In this document: piece after piece, positions 8,860-16,342 of the stretch | Layout of the letters: every line of letters starts with the position of its first letter | Numbering within the stretch: position 1 is the stretch's first letter | Assembly: GCF_900091445.1 (NCBI RefSeq) | Contig: NZ_LT607733.1 | Span: forward strand, 3,116,501-3,180,500 | From: Micromonospora echinofusca | Lineage (GTDB): Bacteria > Actinomycetota > Actinomycetes > Mycobacteriales > Micromonosporaceae | Direction: 5' to 3' | DNA: 64,000 nucleotides | Notes under the pieces: generated by a model | The model's database searches: none | Told to the model about the DNA's origin: nothing | What the model saw: only the letters and a program-made list of their open reading frames with translations | Position numbers and translations under genes: made by a program

Positions 8860-9042
8860 GTGAGGCGCACGCCCCGCACCGGCACGGGGTCTGCCCGGTG
8901 TCGACGTCGACCCGGTGTTGACCTTGATTTCTTGATCTCGGTTCGGTGCCTCTCCCGGGCCGAGCGCGTCGCCGCGTCCACACGCTGAGCACCGCGCCGC
9001 CCGGGGCAGCCGGGCGGGACGTCGGCGGGTCATGATGCCGGG

Positions 9043-9633
9043 GTGGGAAAGACACATGAGCGCATCGAGGGCCGCCTGCGCACCTTCATCGAGCAGCAGC
9101 CGCTGTTCTTCACCGCCACGGCCCCGCTGTCGGCCGACGGCACCATCAACCTGTCGCCGAAAGGGCTGCGCGGCTCGTGGGCGGTGCTCGACGCGCACAC
9201 GGTGGCCTACCTGGACTTCGCGGGCAGCAACGCCGAAACGATCGCACACCTGCGGGAGAACGGCCGGATCACCCTCATGTGGTGCGCCTTCGAGGGCCCG
9301 CCGAACATCGTGCGGGTGCACGGGCGCGGGGAGCCCGTGTTCCGCGACGACGCCCGCTGGCGGGAGCTGACGGGCCACTTCCCCGACATCGACCCCACCG
9401 TGCACGGCCTGCGGGCGATCATCGTCGTACGCGCCGAACTGATCCGCGACACCTGCGGCTACGCGGTGCCGTTCATGTCCTACGACGCCGACCGCGACCT
9501 GCACGGCCGGCGCTTCGCCCGGGAGGACGACGCGTCGCTGAGCGACTACTTCGCCGGCAAGGACCACGTGGCGCACAGCATCGACGGCCTGCCGGGCCTG
9601 CCGCTGCCCCTGCCACCGACCCCGGCGAGCTGA
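9043..9633 (+). CDS. Pyridoxamine 5'-phosphate oxidase family protein
   Basis: 196 residues, GTG start. The split-barrel flavin-binding fold is indicated by FFTATAPLSADGTINLSPKG near residues 22-41, VAYLDFAGSNAETIAHLRENGRITLMWC and a later GYAVPFMSYDADRD. Family members bind FMN or F420 and reduce varied substrates, and few are true PdxH enzymes. The phosphate-contact and specificity residues of PdxH are not recognisable. CATGAT lies 6 nt before the GTG, so the mRNA may be leaderless. Function beyond flavin or deazaflavin binding is not assigned. Confidence 0.8.
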   Translation: MGKTHERIEGRLRTFIEQQPLFFTATAPLSADGTINLSPKGLRGSWAVLDAHTVAYLDFAGSNAETIAHLRENGRITLMWCAFEGPPNIVRVHGRGEPVFRDDARWRELTGHFPDIDPTVHGLRAIIVVRAELIRDTCGYAVPFMSYDADRDLHGRRFAREDDASLSDYFAGKDHVAHSIDGLPGLPLPLPPTPAS

Positions 9634-9684
9634 ATCGCCCCCGCGCACCTGGTGTCGCCGTCGGCAGGAGCACGCAGCGCCGGT

Positions 9685-9709
9685 GCTGGCCGGCGCGTCA
9701 CCGGCCAGC
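9685..9709 (+). terminator. Hairpin downstream of the PNPOx gene
   Basis: GCTGGCCGG and CCGGCCAGC form a perfect 9-bp stem around a 7-nt loop, 51 nt after the stop codon. There is no U-tract, as is common in high-GC actinomycetes. Confidence 0.5.
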
Positions 9710-9851
9710 GCGAGCTGCGCCGACGCGGGACGGCTACCATCGCCGTTGGCACCGCGGAGACACCGCAGGACCCGACCCGGCGCGGGACGATCCCGCCGGG
9801 CAGCTGGCATGGCCCGCTACCCTTGTGCAGGCCCGCCCGGGCATCCGGGCG

Positions 9852-9878
9852 GGAATGGCCCGGCGGGAACGGACCGTT
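9852..9878 (+). promoter_or_regulatory. SigR-like promoter of rbpA
   Basis: GGGAAT (GGAAT at 9852-9856) is followed after 19 bp by GTT at 9876-9878. This matches the thiol-stress sigma factor SigR pattern GGAAT-N18/19-GTT. rbpA is a known SigR target in Streptomyces coelicolor, so the site makes biological sense. A 9-bp hairpin (9832-9853) abuts it upstream, and TACCCT at 9818-9823 may mark a second, housekeeping promoter. Confidence 0.65.
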
Positions 9879-9919
9879 ACACCGAGTAGACCAGCACCAC
9901 GAACGAGGGGAAGTCGATC

Positions 9920-10261
9920 ATGGGCGAGCGTATGCTGCGTGGCAGCCGTCTGGGCGCGGTCAGCTACGAATCCGACCGCAACACGGAGCTCGCGCCGCGT
10001 CAGACCCGCGAGTACCTCTGCGCCAAGGGCCACCAGTTCGAGGTTCCGTTCGCCGTCGACGCCGAGGTCCCCACGACCTGGGAATGCAAGTTCGACGGCA
10101 GCGTGGCCCGGCTAGTCGACGGCAATGAGCCGGAGCAGAAGAAGGCCAAGCCGCCGCGCACCCACTGGGACATGCTGCTGGAGCGGCGCTCCATCGCCGA
10201 ACTGGAGGACATCCTCGCCGAGCGGCTGCAGGAGGTCCGCACCCGCCGCGGCCGCGCCTGA
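9920..10261 (+). CDS. rbpA: RNA polymerase-binding protein RbpA
   Basis: 113 residues, full length for RbpA. The N-terminal tail (MLRGSRLGAVSYESDRN) is followed by the core domain with EYLCAKGHQFEVPFAVDAEVP and TWECKFDG, whose cysteines and histidine resemble the structural zinc-site region. The C-terminal sigma-interaction helix is THWDMLLERRSIAELEDILAERL. RbpA binds the RNA polymerase beta/beta' clamp and the principal sigma factor and stabilises open complexes in actinobacteria. The order rbpA-fxsA-ppm is conserved with mycobacteria. Start ATG at 9920 has AGGGGAAG upstream. Confidence 0.97.
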   Translation: MGERMLRGSRLGAVSYESDRNTELAPRQTREYLCAKGHQFEVPFAVDAEVPTTWECKFDGSVARLVDGNEPEQKKAKPPRTHWDMLLERRSIAELEDILAERLQEVRTRRGRA

Positions 10262-10269
10262 GCCACACC

Positions 10270-10318
10270 GCACACGACGGCGCCCCGGAAGCGATGCTTC
10301 CGGGGCGCCGTCGTGTGC
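10270..10318. terminator. Bidirectional terminator between rbpA and fxsA
   Basis: A perfect 23-bp inverted repeat (10270-10292 with 10296-10318) around a GAT triloop fills the gap between the convergent genes, beginning 8 bp after the rbpA stop. Confidence 0.85.
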
Positions 10319-10321
10319 GAC

Positions 10322-10849
10322 TCAGTTACGGCCGGGCTCCACGATCTCACCCTCGATGGCCCGACCCCCGTCGACGACGACGACGGTCGGCTCGGCCGGC
10401 TGCGGCTCCGCCGGCGCGGCCGCGCCCCGACGCACCCGCACCCGCCGCGGCCCGAACAGGTCACCGGCCACCATCGACGACACCCGCCGCTCCGCCGCCC
10501 GCTGCACCCCGCCGCGCGCCAACCGGCGCACCGGCGGCACCAGCAACAACACTCCCACCACGCCGCTGAGCAGGCCCGGCAACGCCAGCAGCAGCGCACC
10601 GAGCAGCCCGACGAGACCGTCGGTGACCTGCCGGCCCGGCGGCTGCCCGGCCTGCGCGGACGCCTTGAAGCCCCGCCAGGCCCGCATCCCCTCGCGGCGC
10701 AGCAGCACCAGCCCGAGCAGCGACGCCGCGAACACCGCCAGCAGCGTCGAACCGAACCCGATCGCCCGTCCCACCGCGACGAACACCACCAGCTCCAGCA
10801 ACACCGCCGCCAACAGGGCCAACGGCACAAACCTCAGTCCTCGGCGCAT
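10322..10849 (-). CDS. fxsA: FxsA family membrane protein
   Basis: 175 residues. Three or four hydrophobic helices occupy roughly residues 7-30, 33-50, 78-105. The FxsA features are VLLELVVFVAVGRAIGFGSTLL at the N-terminus, then the RREG loop and LLALPGLLSGVVGVLLLVPPVRR. In E. coli FxsA relieves F-plasmid exclusion of phage T7; its cellular role in actinomycetes is unknown. The C-terminal ~60 residues are Arg/Pro/Glu-rich and cytoplasmic. It is convergent with rbpA across a strong hairpin and adjacent to ppm, as in mycobacteria. Confidence 0.9.
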   Translation of the reverse strand: MRRGLRFVPLALLAAVLLELVVFVAVGRAIGFGSTLLAVFAASLLGLVLLRREGMRAWRGFKASAQAGQPPGRQVTDGLVGLLGALLLALPGLLSGVVGVLLLVPPVRRLARGGVQRAAERRVSSMVAGDLFGPRRVRVRRGAAAPAEPQPAEPTVVVVDGGRAIEGEIVEPGRN

Positions 10850-10933
10850 CTCACCCCACTCACCATCCGCGGCGCACCGACGCGGGTCACCCGCGCGGGC
10901 ACCGGCGCCCCGTCCAGCATGACACGCGGCCGC

Positions 10934-11740
10934 TCAGGGCCACCGGACCTGACCGGTGCGGGTGCCGTGCAGGCCCCGCCGCAACGCCACCCGCCGGTCC
11001 TGCACCGCCCACGTCGTGATCCGCCACAGCGCCTCCACCACGATCAGCGGACTCATCTTGCTGCTGCCGCGTTCCCGCTCGGCGAACGTGATCGGCACCT
11101 CCACGATGCGCGCCCCCGAACGGTGCGCCAACCGCGACAGCTCCACCTGGAACGAGTAGCCCTGCGAACAGACCGACTCCAGGTCGATGGCGTCCAGGGC
11201 CGCCAGCCGGTACACCCGGTAGCCGCCCGTCGCGTCGGACAACGGCATGCCCAACGCCAGCCGCGCGTACAGGTTGCCGCACCGCGACAACAGCAGCCGC
11301 CGCAGCGGCCAGTTCACCACCCGCGCCCCGGCGGTCCACCGCGAACCGATCACCACGTCGGCGTCGCGGGCCGCCGCCAGCAGCGCGGGCAGATCCTCGG
11401 GGGCGTGCGAACCGTCGGCGTCCATCTCCACCACCGCGTCGAAGCCACGCTCGCGGGCCCACGCGAACCCCGCCAGGTAGGCCGCCCCCAGGCCCTGCTT
11501 GCCCTCGCGGTGCAGCACGTGCACCCGGCCGTCGGCGCCCGCCAGGGCGTCGGCGACCGCGCCGGTACCGTCCGGGCTGTTGTCGTCGGCGACCAGGATC
11601 TCCACCGCCGGCGCGGCACGACGCACCCGCGCCACGATCCGCGCCACGTTGTCGGCCTCGTTGTAGGTCGGGATCACCACGAGCACCCGACCCACCCCCG
11701 GCTGACCGGTGTCCGCCCGGGTACCGGTCGTCTCGCCCAC
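10934..11740 (-). CDS. ppm1: Polyprenol monophosphomannose synthase
   Basis: 268-residue GT2 glycosyltransferase, GTG start with GGAGGGG upstream. Motifs: VVIPTYNEADNV near residue 22, ADDNSPDGT, the DXD-type EMDADGSHAPED, and TGGYRVYR, all typical of dolichol/polyprenol-phosphate mannose synthases. It moves mannose from GDP-mannose to polyprenyl phosphate, the donor for lipoglycan and protein O-mannosylation. The gene lies just downstream of lnt. In Mycobacterium tuberculosis the two activities are fused in one Ppm1 polypeptide; here they are separate genes 33 bp apart. Confidence 0.93.
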   Translation of the reverse strand: MGETTGTRADTGQPGVGRVLVVIPTYNEADNVARIVARVRRAAPAVEILVADDNSPDGTGAVADALAGADGRVHVLHREGKQGLGAAYLAGFAWARERGFDAVVEMDADGSHAPEDLPALLAAARDADVVIGSRWTAGARVVNWPLRRLLLSRCGNLYARLALGMPLSDATGGYRVYRLAALDAIDLESVCSQGYSFQVELSRLAHRSGARIVEVPITFAERERGSSKMSPLIVVEALWRITTWAVQDRRVALRRGLHGTRTGQVRWP

Positions 11741-11773
11741 CGTGCTTCCCCTCCGCCGGCGTACCGGCTGGTG

Positions 11774-13369
11774 TCAGCCGCCGTGGTGCCGGCGGCGCAG
11801 CACGACCGCGCCCGCCAGGGCCGCCACGGCCAGGGCGGCCAACGCCACCTCCGGCCACAGCCCGACCCGCGTGGCCAGGGTGCGCCCGTCGTCCAGCCGC
11901 AGCTGCCGCACCACGACCGCTCGGGTGTTGAACCCGGTGGCGTCGCTTACCCGCCCGTCCGGGGCAACGAACCCGGACACCCCGACCGTCGAGGCCATCA
12001 ACGCCGGCCGCCCGTGCTCCACCGCCCGCAACCGCACCATGGCCAACTGCTGACGCGCCTCGGCCACGTCGAACGTGGCGTTGTTGGTCTGCACCACCAG
12101 CAACTGCGCCCCACCGGTCACCGTGTCACGCACCACCTCGTCGTAGGCGACCTCGAAACAGATCACGTCGCCGAGCACCGCCGCCCCGCTGTCCAGCACC
12201 CCCGGCTCGCTGCCCGGCACGAAATCGGCGCGCACCCGGTCGACCTGCTTGCTGACCATCCGGGCCAGATCACGCATCGGCACGTACTCGGCGAACGGCA
12301 CCGGATGCCGCTTGGTGTACAGCTGCGCCAGATCCGGGCCACTGCCGGGCCGCCACAGGATGCCCGCGTTACGGACCTGACCGTCGCCCGGGCCACGCAG
12401 CACCGCACCCACCAGGACCGGGGCACCGACCGCGTCGGCGGCCTGCGAGATGCGCGCCCCGGCATCGGTGTCGCGCAGCGGGTCGATGTCGCTGGAGTTC
12501 TCCGGCCACACCACCAGGTCGGGGCGGGGCCGCACGCCGACGGCCACCTGCCCGGCCAGCTCGATCGTGGCGTCGACGTGGTTGTTCAGCACCGCCTGCC
12601 GCTGCGCGTTGAAGTCCAGGCCGAGACGCGGCACGTTGCCCTGCACGATCGCCACCGTCACCGCGTCGCCGCCCCCCACGGCGGCCACCGGCACCAGCAG
12701 CCCCACCACGGGCACCGCGACCGCCCCCGCGCTCAACCCGGCCACCGGCACCCACCAGCGCCGCCGCCCGCCCCACGGCCGCCACAGCGCCGCCACCAGC
12801 AGCCCACCGGTCAACGCCACCGCGAACGTCACCAGCGGCGCCCCACCCCACGCGGCCAGCCGCAGCAGCGGCGAGTCACCCTGACTGAACGCCAGCCGCC
12901 CCCACGGGAACCCGCCGAACGGCGTACGGTCACGCAGCGCCTCCTGCCCCACCCACAACACCCCGGTCACCGCCGGCCAGCTCCACCGCAGCCGGTCCAC
13001 CAGCGGCGACACGTACGCGCCCGCCGCGCCCAGCAACGCCAGGTAACCGGCCTGCAACAGCGACAAGAGCACCCACGGCAGGTAGCCGGTGTGCAGGTTC
13101 GTCCAGCTCAACAGCGGCGCGAACAACGCCACCCCGGTCAGGAAACCCAGCCCCGCCCCGGCGCGCAGCCGACGGCGGTGCGTCGCCGCCGCCAGCAACG
13201 CCACCCCCAGCGGCGCCAGCGGCCACAGCCCGTACGGCGGAAACGCCCCCAGCAACGCCAGACCCGCCGCCACCGCCATCGGCGCGGCCACCCGCAACGG
13301 CAACGCCTCCGCCCGCCCGGCAGGCCGGTCGTCGTCCCCGGTCGCCGCCGGTCGATTCCCCACGATCAC
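11774..13369 (-). CDS. lnt: Apolipoprotein N-acyltransferase
   Basis: Predicted 531 residues from GTG 13369, which lies 7 nt after TAGCCT. N-terminal half has about six to eight transmembrane helices (from LRVAAPMAVAAGLALLGAF). The C-terminal half is a nitrilase-type domain with the Glu-Lys-Cys triad recognisable in VVWPENSSDIDP, YTKRHPVPFAEYVP and DVICFEVAYDEVV. It transfers an acyl chain to the N-terminal cysteine of lipoproteins in the membrane. It probably forms one transcription unit with ppm1. An upstream in-frame start near 13441 exists but would run over the -10-like box. Confidence 0.92.
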   Translation of the reverse strand: MIVGNRPAATGDDDRPAGRAEALPLRVAAPMAVAAGLALLGAFPPYGLWPLAPLGVALLAAATHRRRLRAGAGLGFLTGVALFAPLLSWTNLHTGYLPWVLLSLLQAGYLALLGAAGAYVSPLVDRLRWSWPAVTGVLWVGQEALRDRTPFGGFPWGRLAFSQGDSPLLRLAAWGGAPLVTFAVALTGGLLVAALWRPWGGRRRWWVPVAGLSAGAVAVPVVGLLVPVAAVGGGDAVTVAIVQGNVPRLGLDFNAQRQAVLNNHVDATIELAGQVAVGVRPRPDLVVWPENSSDIDPLRDTDAGARISQAADAVGAPVLVGAVLRGPGDGQVRNAGILWRPGSGPDLAQLYTKRHPVPFAEYVPMRDLARMVSKQVDRVRADFVPGSEPGVLDSGAAVLGDVICFEVAYDEVVRDTVTGGAQLLVVQTNNATFDVAEARQQLAMVRLRAVEHGRPALMASTVGVSGFVAPDGRVSDATGFNTRAVVVRQLRLDDGRTLATRVGLWPEVALAALAVAALAGAVVLRRRHHGG

Positions 13370-13457
13370 GCGCCGAAGGCTACCCGCCCGTACCGCCGCC
13401 GCCCCGCCACGCCCACCCGGCCGCTCTGCCCCCGCCGCCAACGGACACCGGACACAA

Positions 13458-13487
13458 ATCGGGGCGCGGCTCGCGCCGCGCCCCGAT
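13458..13487 (-). terminator. Intrinsic terminator upstream of lnt
   Basis: A 13-bp perfect GC stem with a 4-nt loop is followed on the minus strand by a short T-rich run. It would end transcription coming from the glmL-like operon or from the putative RNA gene before lnt. Confidence 0.75.
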
Positions 13488-13750
13488 GCTCCCAGGCCCT
13501 TCCCGGCCGGTGGGGCGAGAATGAGCTGCGCCGACCTTCGGACCGACCCGACGCGGACTGGCTGCCCCCGCCTGGCCGTTGTCTACTGGCCGTGCACCTC
13601 ACCCTGCCCGTACACCGGTAACCGCGGCCGGTTCGCGCCGCCCCGCCGACCCCCGCCCGCTGGACCTGGCCGCCGCGACGCACTGCTCACATGTCGCTCG
13701 GCCAGCGGACGAAGGGACGAAGCGAACAACAGCCGCTTCCCGTAGTAGGA
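13458..13750 (-). ncRNA. Candidate small RNA between glmL-like gene and lnt
   Basis: The 398-bp gap between the two genes holds a possible promoter on the minus strand: TTGACA (13783-13788) and TACCGT (13758-13763) with a 19-bp spacer, placing transcription start near 13750. About 290 nt downstream is a perfect 13-bp hairpin (13458-13470 with 13475-13487, loop TCGC on the plus strand), followed on the minus strand by TTTGTGT. I see no convincing ORF within it. It does not match signatures I know for tmRNA, RNase P RNA or 4.5S RNA. It could instead be a long 3' region of the upstream operon plus an lnt leader. Confidence 0.4.
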
Positions 13751-13839
13751 CTCAAAGACGGTACGGCGTACACCCCCGCCGCTGTCAACCCACCCGGGCC
13801 TGTCGTGTGATGTACCACGGCGTGTCGCGTCGGCGAGTC

Positions 13840-15180
13840 TCAATCCGTGCCCAGGTGCCGCCGCAGCAACGCCACCGCCGCCACCGGATGCTCCGCCGCC
13901 AGCAGCCCACCGGCGGCCAGCACGTAGTCGACGTCGACCACCGGCCGGGCCGCCCGCGGCAACGCCCACCCGCCGGCATGATCCGTCAGCACCGCACCCA
14001 GCACCCCCGCCGCGTCCACCGGCGCGGCATGCCGCAACACCCCACCCGAGCCCACCAGCAGCCGCACGTCGCGCAGGTCCCGCCCGGCCCGCTCACCCGT
14101 CGCGGCACCCCGCGCGTGCCGCCGCAACGCCACCGTCGCCGCCAACGCCGCGATCCGGGCGTCCACCGCACGGTCCGCCTCCCCTGCGGGCAGGAAACCC
14201 GGATCGGCGGCCCGCGCCGCCGCCCCCGCCGCCAGCGCGTCGCGCTCCGCGTCGGTGAGCAACCGCTCCTCCGCCGCCGCCCGCACCACCCCCGGCGCGC
14301 TCCACCGCATACCCAGATCGCCCTCGACCGTACGGGCCCGCCACAGCGACCCCGCCACCTCCCGCCCCGGCCCCGTCGCCCGCTCGTCCGGCGTCAACAC
14401 CGAGTACACGTCCGTGGTGGCGCCCCCCACGTCCACCACCACCAGATCACCACCCAGCGCGTCGGCCAGCACCTCCACCCCGGTCAACACCGCGTCGGGG
14501 GTGGCCGCGCGCACCAGCCGCGCGAACCGCGACCCCCGCGACAACCGCTTCCCGCCGATCACGTGCCGCAGGAACACCTCCCGGATGGCCGCCCGCGCCC
14601 CCGCCGGCGCCAACACCCCGATGCGCGGCAGCACGTTGTCGGCCACCGTCACCGGCACCCCCGCCGCCGCCAGCACCGCGTGCAGCTCCTCGCGGACGTC
14701 GACGTTGCCCGCAAGGACCACCGGCACCCGCCAGCGGGCCCGCGCCAGCCGCGTCGCGTTGTGCGTCAACGTCTCGGCGTCCCCGCCGTCGGTGCCACCC
14801 ACCAGCAGCACCACGTCCGGGCGGGCCGCCCGCAACCCGGCCAGGTCCGCCGCGCCGAGCCGACCCGCCGCCACGTGCACCACGTTCGCGCCCGCCGACA
14901 GGCCCACCCGCCGGCCCGCCTGCGCCGTCACCAGCCGCTCGTATCCGATGACCGCCAACCGCAGCCCACCACCGGCCGACGAACACACGTACCACGGCGC
15001 ATCCCGCACACCAGGCAACCCGGCGCGGGCCGCCCCGACCGCCGCGTCCAGGCCGTGCAGCACGTCCGTACCCACCGTCGTCGGCGCCGACGACGCACCC
15101 ACCAACGCGCCGACGTCAAGGTCCACCACCGCCACCTTCGTGTACGTGGACCCGACGTCGGCGCAGACCGCGTACCTCAC
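13840..15180 (-). CDS. GlmL/MutL-like ATPase, probable aminomutase reactivase
   Basis: 446 residues of the ASKHA ATPase fold. The N-terminus has DVGSTYTKVAVVDLD (phosphate-1 loop). VVLLVGGTDGGDAETLTHN and, near residue 260, VVVDVGGATTDVYS (phosphate-2) follow. This is the GlmL/MutL family found beside adenosylcobalamin-dependent glutamate and ornithine mutases and thought to exchange damaged cobalamin. It is not the DNA repair MutL. The GTG start overlaps the kal stop (GTGA), and it ends the aminomutase operon. It probably reactivates KamDE, a job done by the unrelated KamB/KamC proteins in clostridia (inference). Confidence 0.85.
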   Translation of the reverse strand: MRYAVCADVGSTYTKVAVVDLDVGALVGASSAPTTVGTDVLHGLDAAVGAARAGLPGVRDAPWYVCSSAGGGLRLAVIGYERLVTAQAGRRVGLSAGANVVHVAAGRLGAADLAGLRAARPDVVLLVGGTDGGDAETLTHNATRLARARWRVPVVLAGNVDVREELHAVLAAAGVPVTVADNVLPRIGVLAPAGARAAIREVFLRHVIGGKRLSRGSRFARLVRAATPDAVLTGVEVLADALGGDLVVVDVGGATTDVYSVLTPDERATGPGREVAGSLWRARTVEGDLGMRWSAPGVVRAAAEERLLTDAERDALAAGAAARAADPGFLPAGEADRAVDARIAALAATVALRRHARGAATGERAGRDLRDVRLLVGSGGVLRHAAPVDAAGVLGAVLTDHAGGWALPRAARPVVDVDYVLAAGGLLAAEHPVAAVALLRRHLGTD

Positions 15181-15569
15181 GCCGCGGGCGGAACGACCAC
15201 CGTGCCGGTCGCCGTGACCGCCACGACCGGCTCGTCGAGCACCTCCGCCGCCGACTCACCCCGATCCGGACGCCCCCGACACACCACTCGCGCCTCGAAG
15301 TCGATCGTGCGGCTACGCGTACCCACCCGGGTCACCGTCGCCGTCACCTCCAACACGTCCCCCGCCTTCATCGGCGCCCGGAACTGCACATCCGAGTACG
15401 ACGCGAACAACCCCTCGTCACCATCGGTGCGGATACACACCTCCGTGGCCACGTCCCCGAACAACCCCAACGCGTACGCCCCGTCGACCAGGTCGCCCGC
15501 GTAGTGGGCGTGCGAATACGGCACATACCGCCGGTGCACCACCGTCAGACCCACCCGGGAATCACTCAT
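15177..15569 (-). CDS. kal: 3-aminobutyryl-CoA ammonia-lyase (hot-dog fold)
   Basis: 130 residues, the usual size for Kal. A single hot-dog domain is suggested by VVHRRYVPYSHAHYAGDLVDGAYALGLFGDVATE, then FASYSDVQFRAPMKAGDVLEVTATVTRVG. Kal removes ammonia from L-3-aminobutyryl-CoA to give crotonyl-CoA, the last dedicated step of lysine fermentation. ATG at 15569 overlaps the kamE stop (ATGA), and the gene also overlaps the next one. Other acyl-CoA hot-dog enzymes cannot be ruled out from sequence alone, but position directly after kamE makes Kal the best call. Confidence 0.85.
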   Translation of the reverse strand: MSDSRVGLTVVHRRYVPYSHAHYAGDLVDGAYALGLFGDVATEVCIRTDGDEGLFASYSDVQFRAPMKAGDVLEVTATVTRVGTRSRTIDFEARVVCRGRPDRGESAAEVLDEPVVAVTATGTVVVPPAA

Positions 15570-16342
15570 GCCTTCGCCTTCTTCTCGATCAACGCGTGCA
15601 CCAGGAAACTCGCCACCTCACCCGGAGTCGTCCCCCGGCCGAAGATCCGATCCACGCCCAACTCACCGGCCATCGTCTCGTCGAACCGCGGCCCACCCAC
15701 GATCAGCAGCGGCCGACGCCCCGCCGGCATCGCCTCCCGGAACGCCGCCGACATCTCCCGCGTGTTGTGCAGATGCGCATCCCGCTGCGTCACCACCTGC
15801 GACACCAGCACCGCATCCGCCCGCTCCACCCGGGCCGCCTCCACCAACTCCGGCACACTCACCTGCGCCCCCAGGTTGGTGACCTTCAACTCCCGGTAGT
15901 ACTCCAGACCCTTCTCACCGGCGATGCCCTTGACGTTGAGGATCGCGTCGATGCCGACCGTGTGCGCGTCCGTACCGATGCACGCCCCCACCACCGACAA
16001 CTTGCGCCGCAACCGCCGCTTCACCACCGCGTTGACCTCCTTGGCGCTCAGCAGCGGAAAGTCACGCTCCACCACCTGCACCGCCGACAGGTCCACCAGA
16101 TGGTTCACCCGCCCATACACCACGAAGAACGTGAAACCCTCACTCATCGGCTTGGCGTGCACCAGCATCGCCGGATCGATGCCCATCTTGTTCGCCAACT
16201 GCACCGCCGCGCCCTCGGCCCGCTTGTCGTGCGGCACCGGCAACGTGAACGACACCTGCACCATGCCGTCGCCCGTGGTGTCCCCGTACGGCCGCACGAC
16301 CTTCTTCCCGGCGGCCCCGCCGCCGGCCTCCACGGCGCTCAC
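15566..16342 (-). CDS. kamE: Lysine 5,6-aminomutase, beta (cobalamin-binding) subunit
   Basis: 258 residues. The C-terminal Rossmann domain holds the base-off cobalamin motif GTDAHTVGIDAILNVKG. His127 would ligate cobalt, and Lys138, eleven residues later, corresponds to the lysine that forms the PLP aldimine (His133/Lys144 in the clostridial enzyme). GGPRFDETMAGELGVDRIFGRGTTPGEV forms the rest of the B12 pocket. With KamD it shifts the terminal amino group of beta-lysine from C6 to C5. GTG start overlaps the kamD stop (GTGA). Both key residues are intact, so the enzyme should be active. Confidence 0.93.
   Translation of the reverse strand: MSAVEAGGGAAGKKVVRPYGDTTGDGMVQVSFTLPVPHDKRAEGAAVQLANKMGIDPAMLVHAKPMSEGFTFFVVYGRVNHLVDLSAVQVVERDFPLLSAKEVNAVVKRRLRRKLSVVGACIGTDAHTVGIDAILNVKGIAGEKGLEYYRELKVTNLGAQVSVPELVEAARVERADAVLVSQVVTQRDAHLHNTREMSAAFREAMPAGRRPLLIVGGPRFDETMAGELGVDRIFGRGTTPGEVASFLVHALIEKKAKA

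Noticed and set aside
8920..8945. A CTTGAT-TT-CTTGAT short repeat in the gap before the PNPOx gene
   Set aside because: Too short and isolated to call; no link to a gene start or to other copies in the window.
10313..13621. A 1102-codon open frame on the plus strand
   Set aside because: It is antisense to fxsA, ppm1 and lnt, is Arg/His/Pro/Gln-rich and has no family motif. Long antisense frames are expected at this GC content.
13840..15180. Annotation as DNA mismatch repair MutL
   Set aside because: The protein has ASKHA-type ATPase motifs and sits in an aminomutase operon; it lacks the GHKL ATPase motifs of repair MutL.
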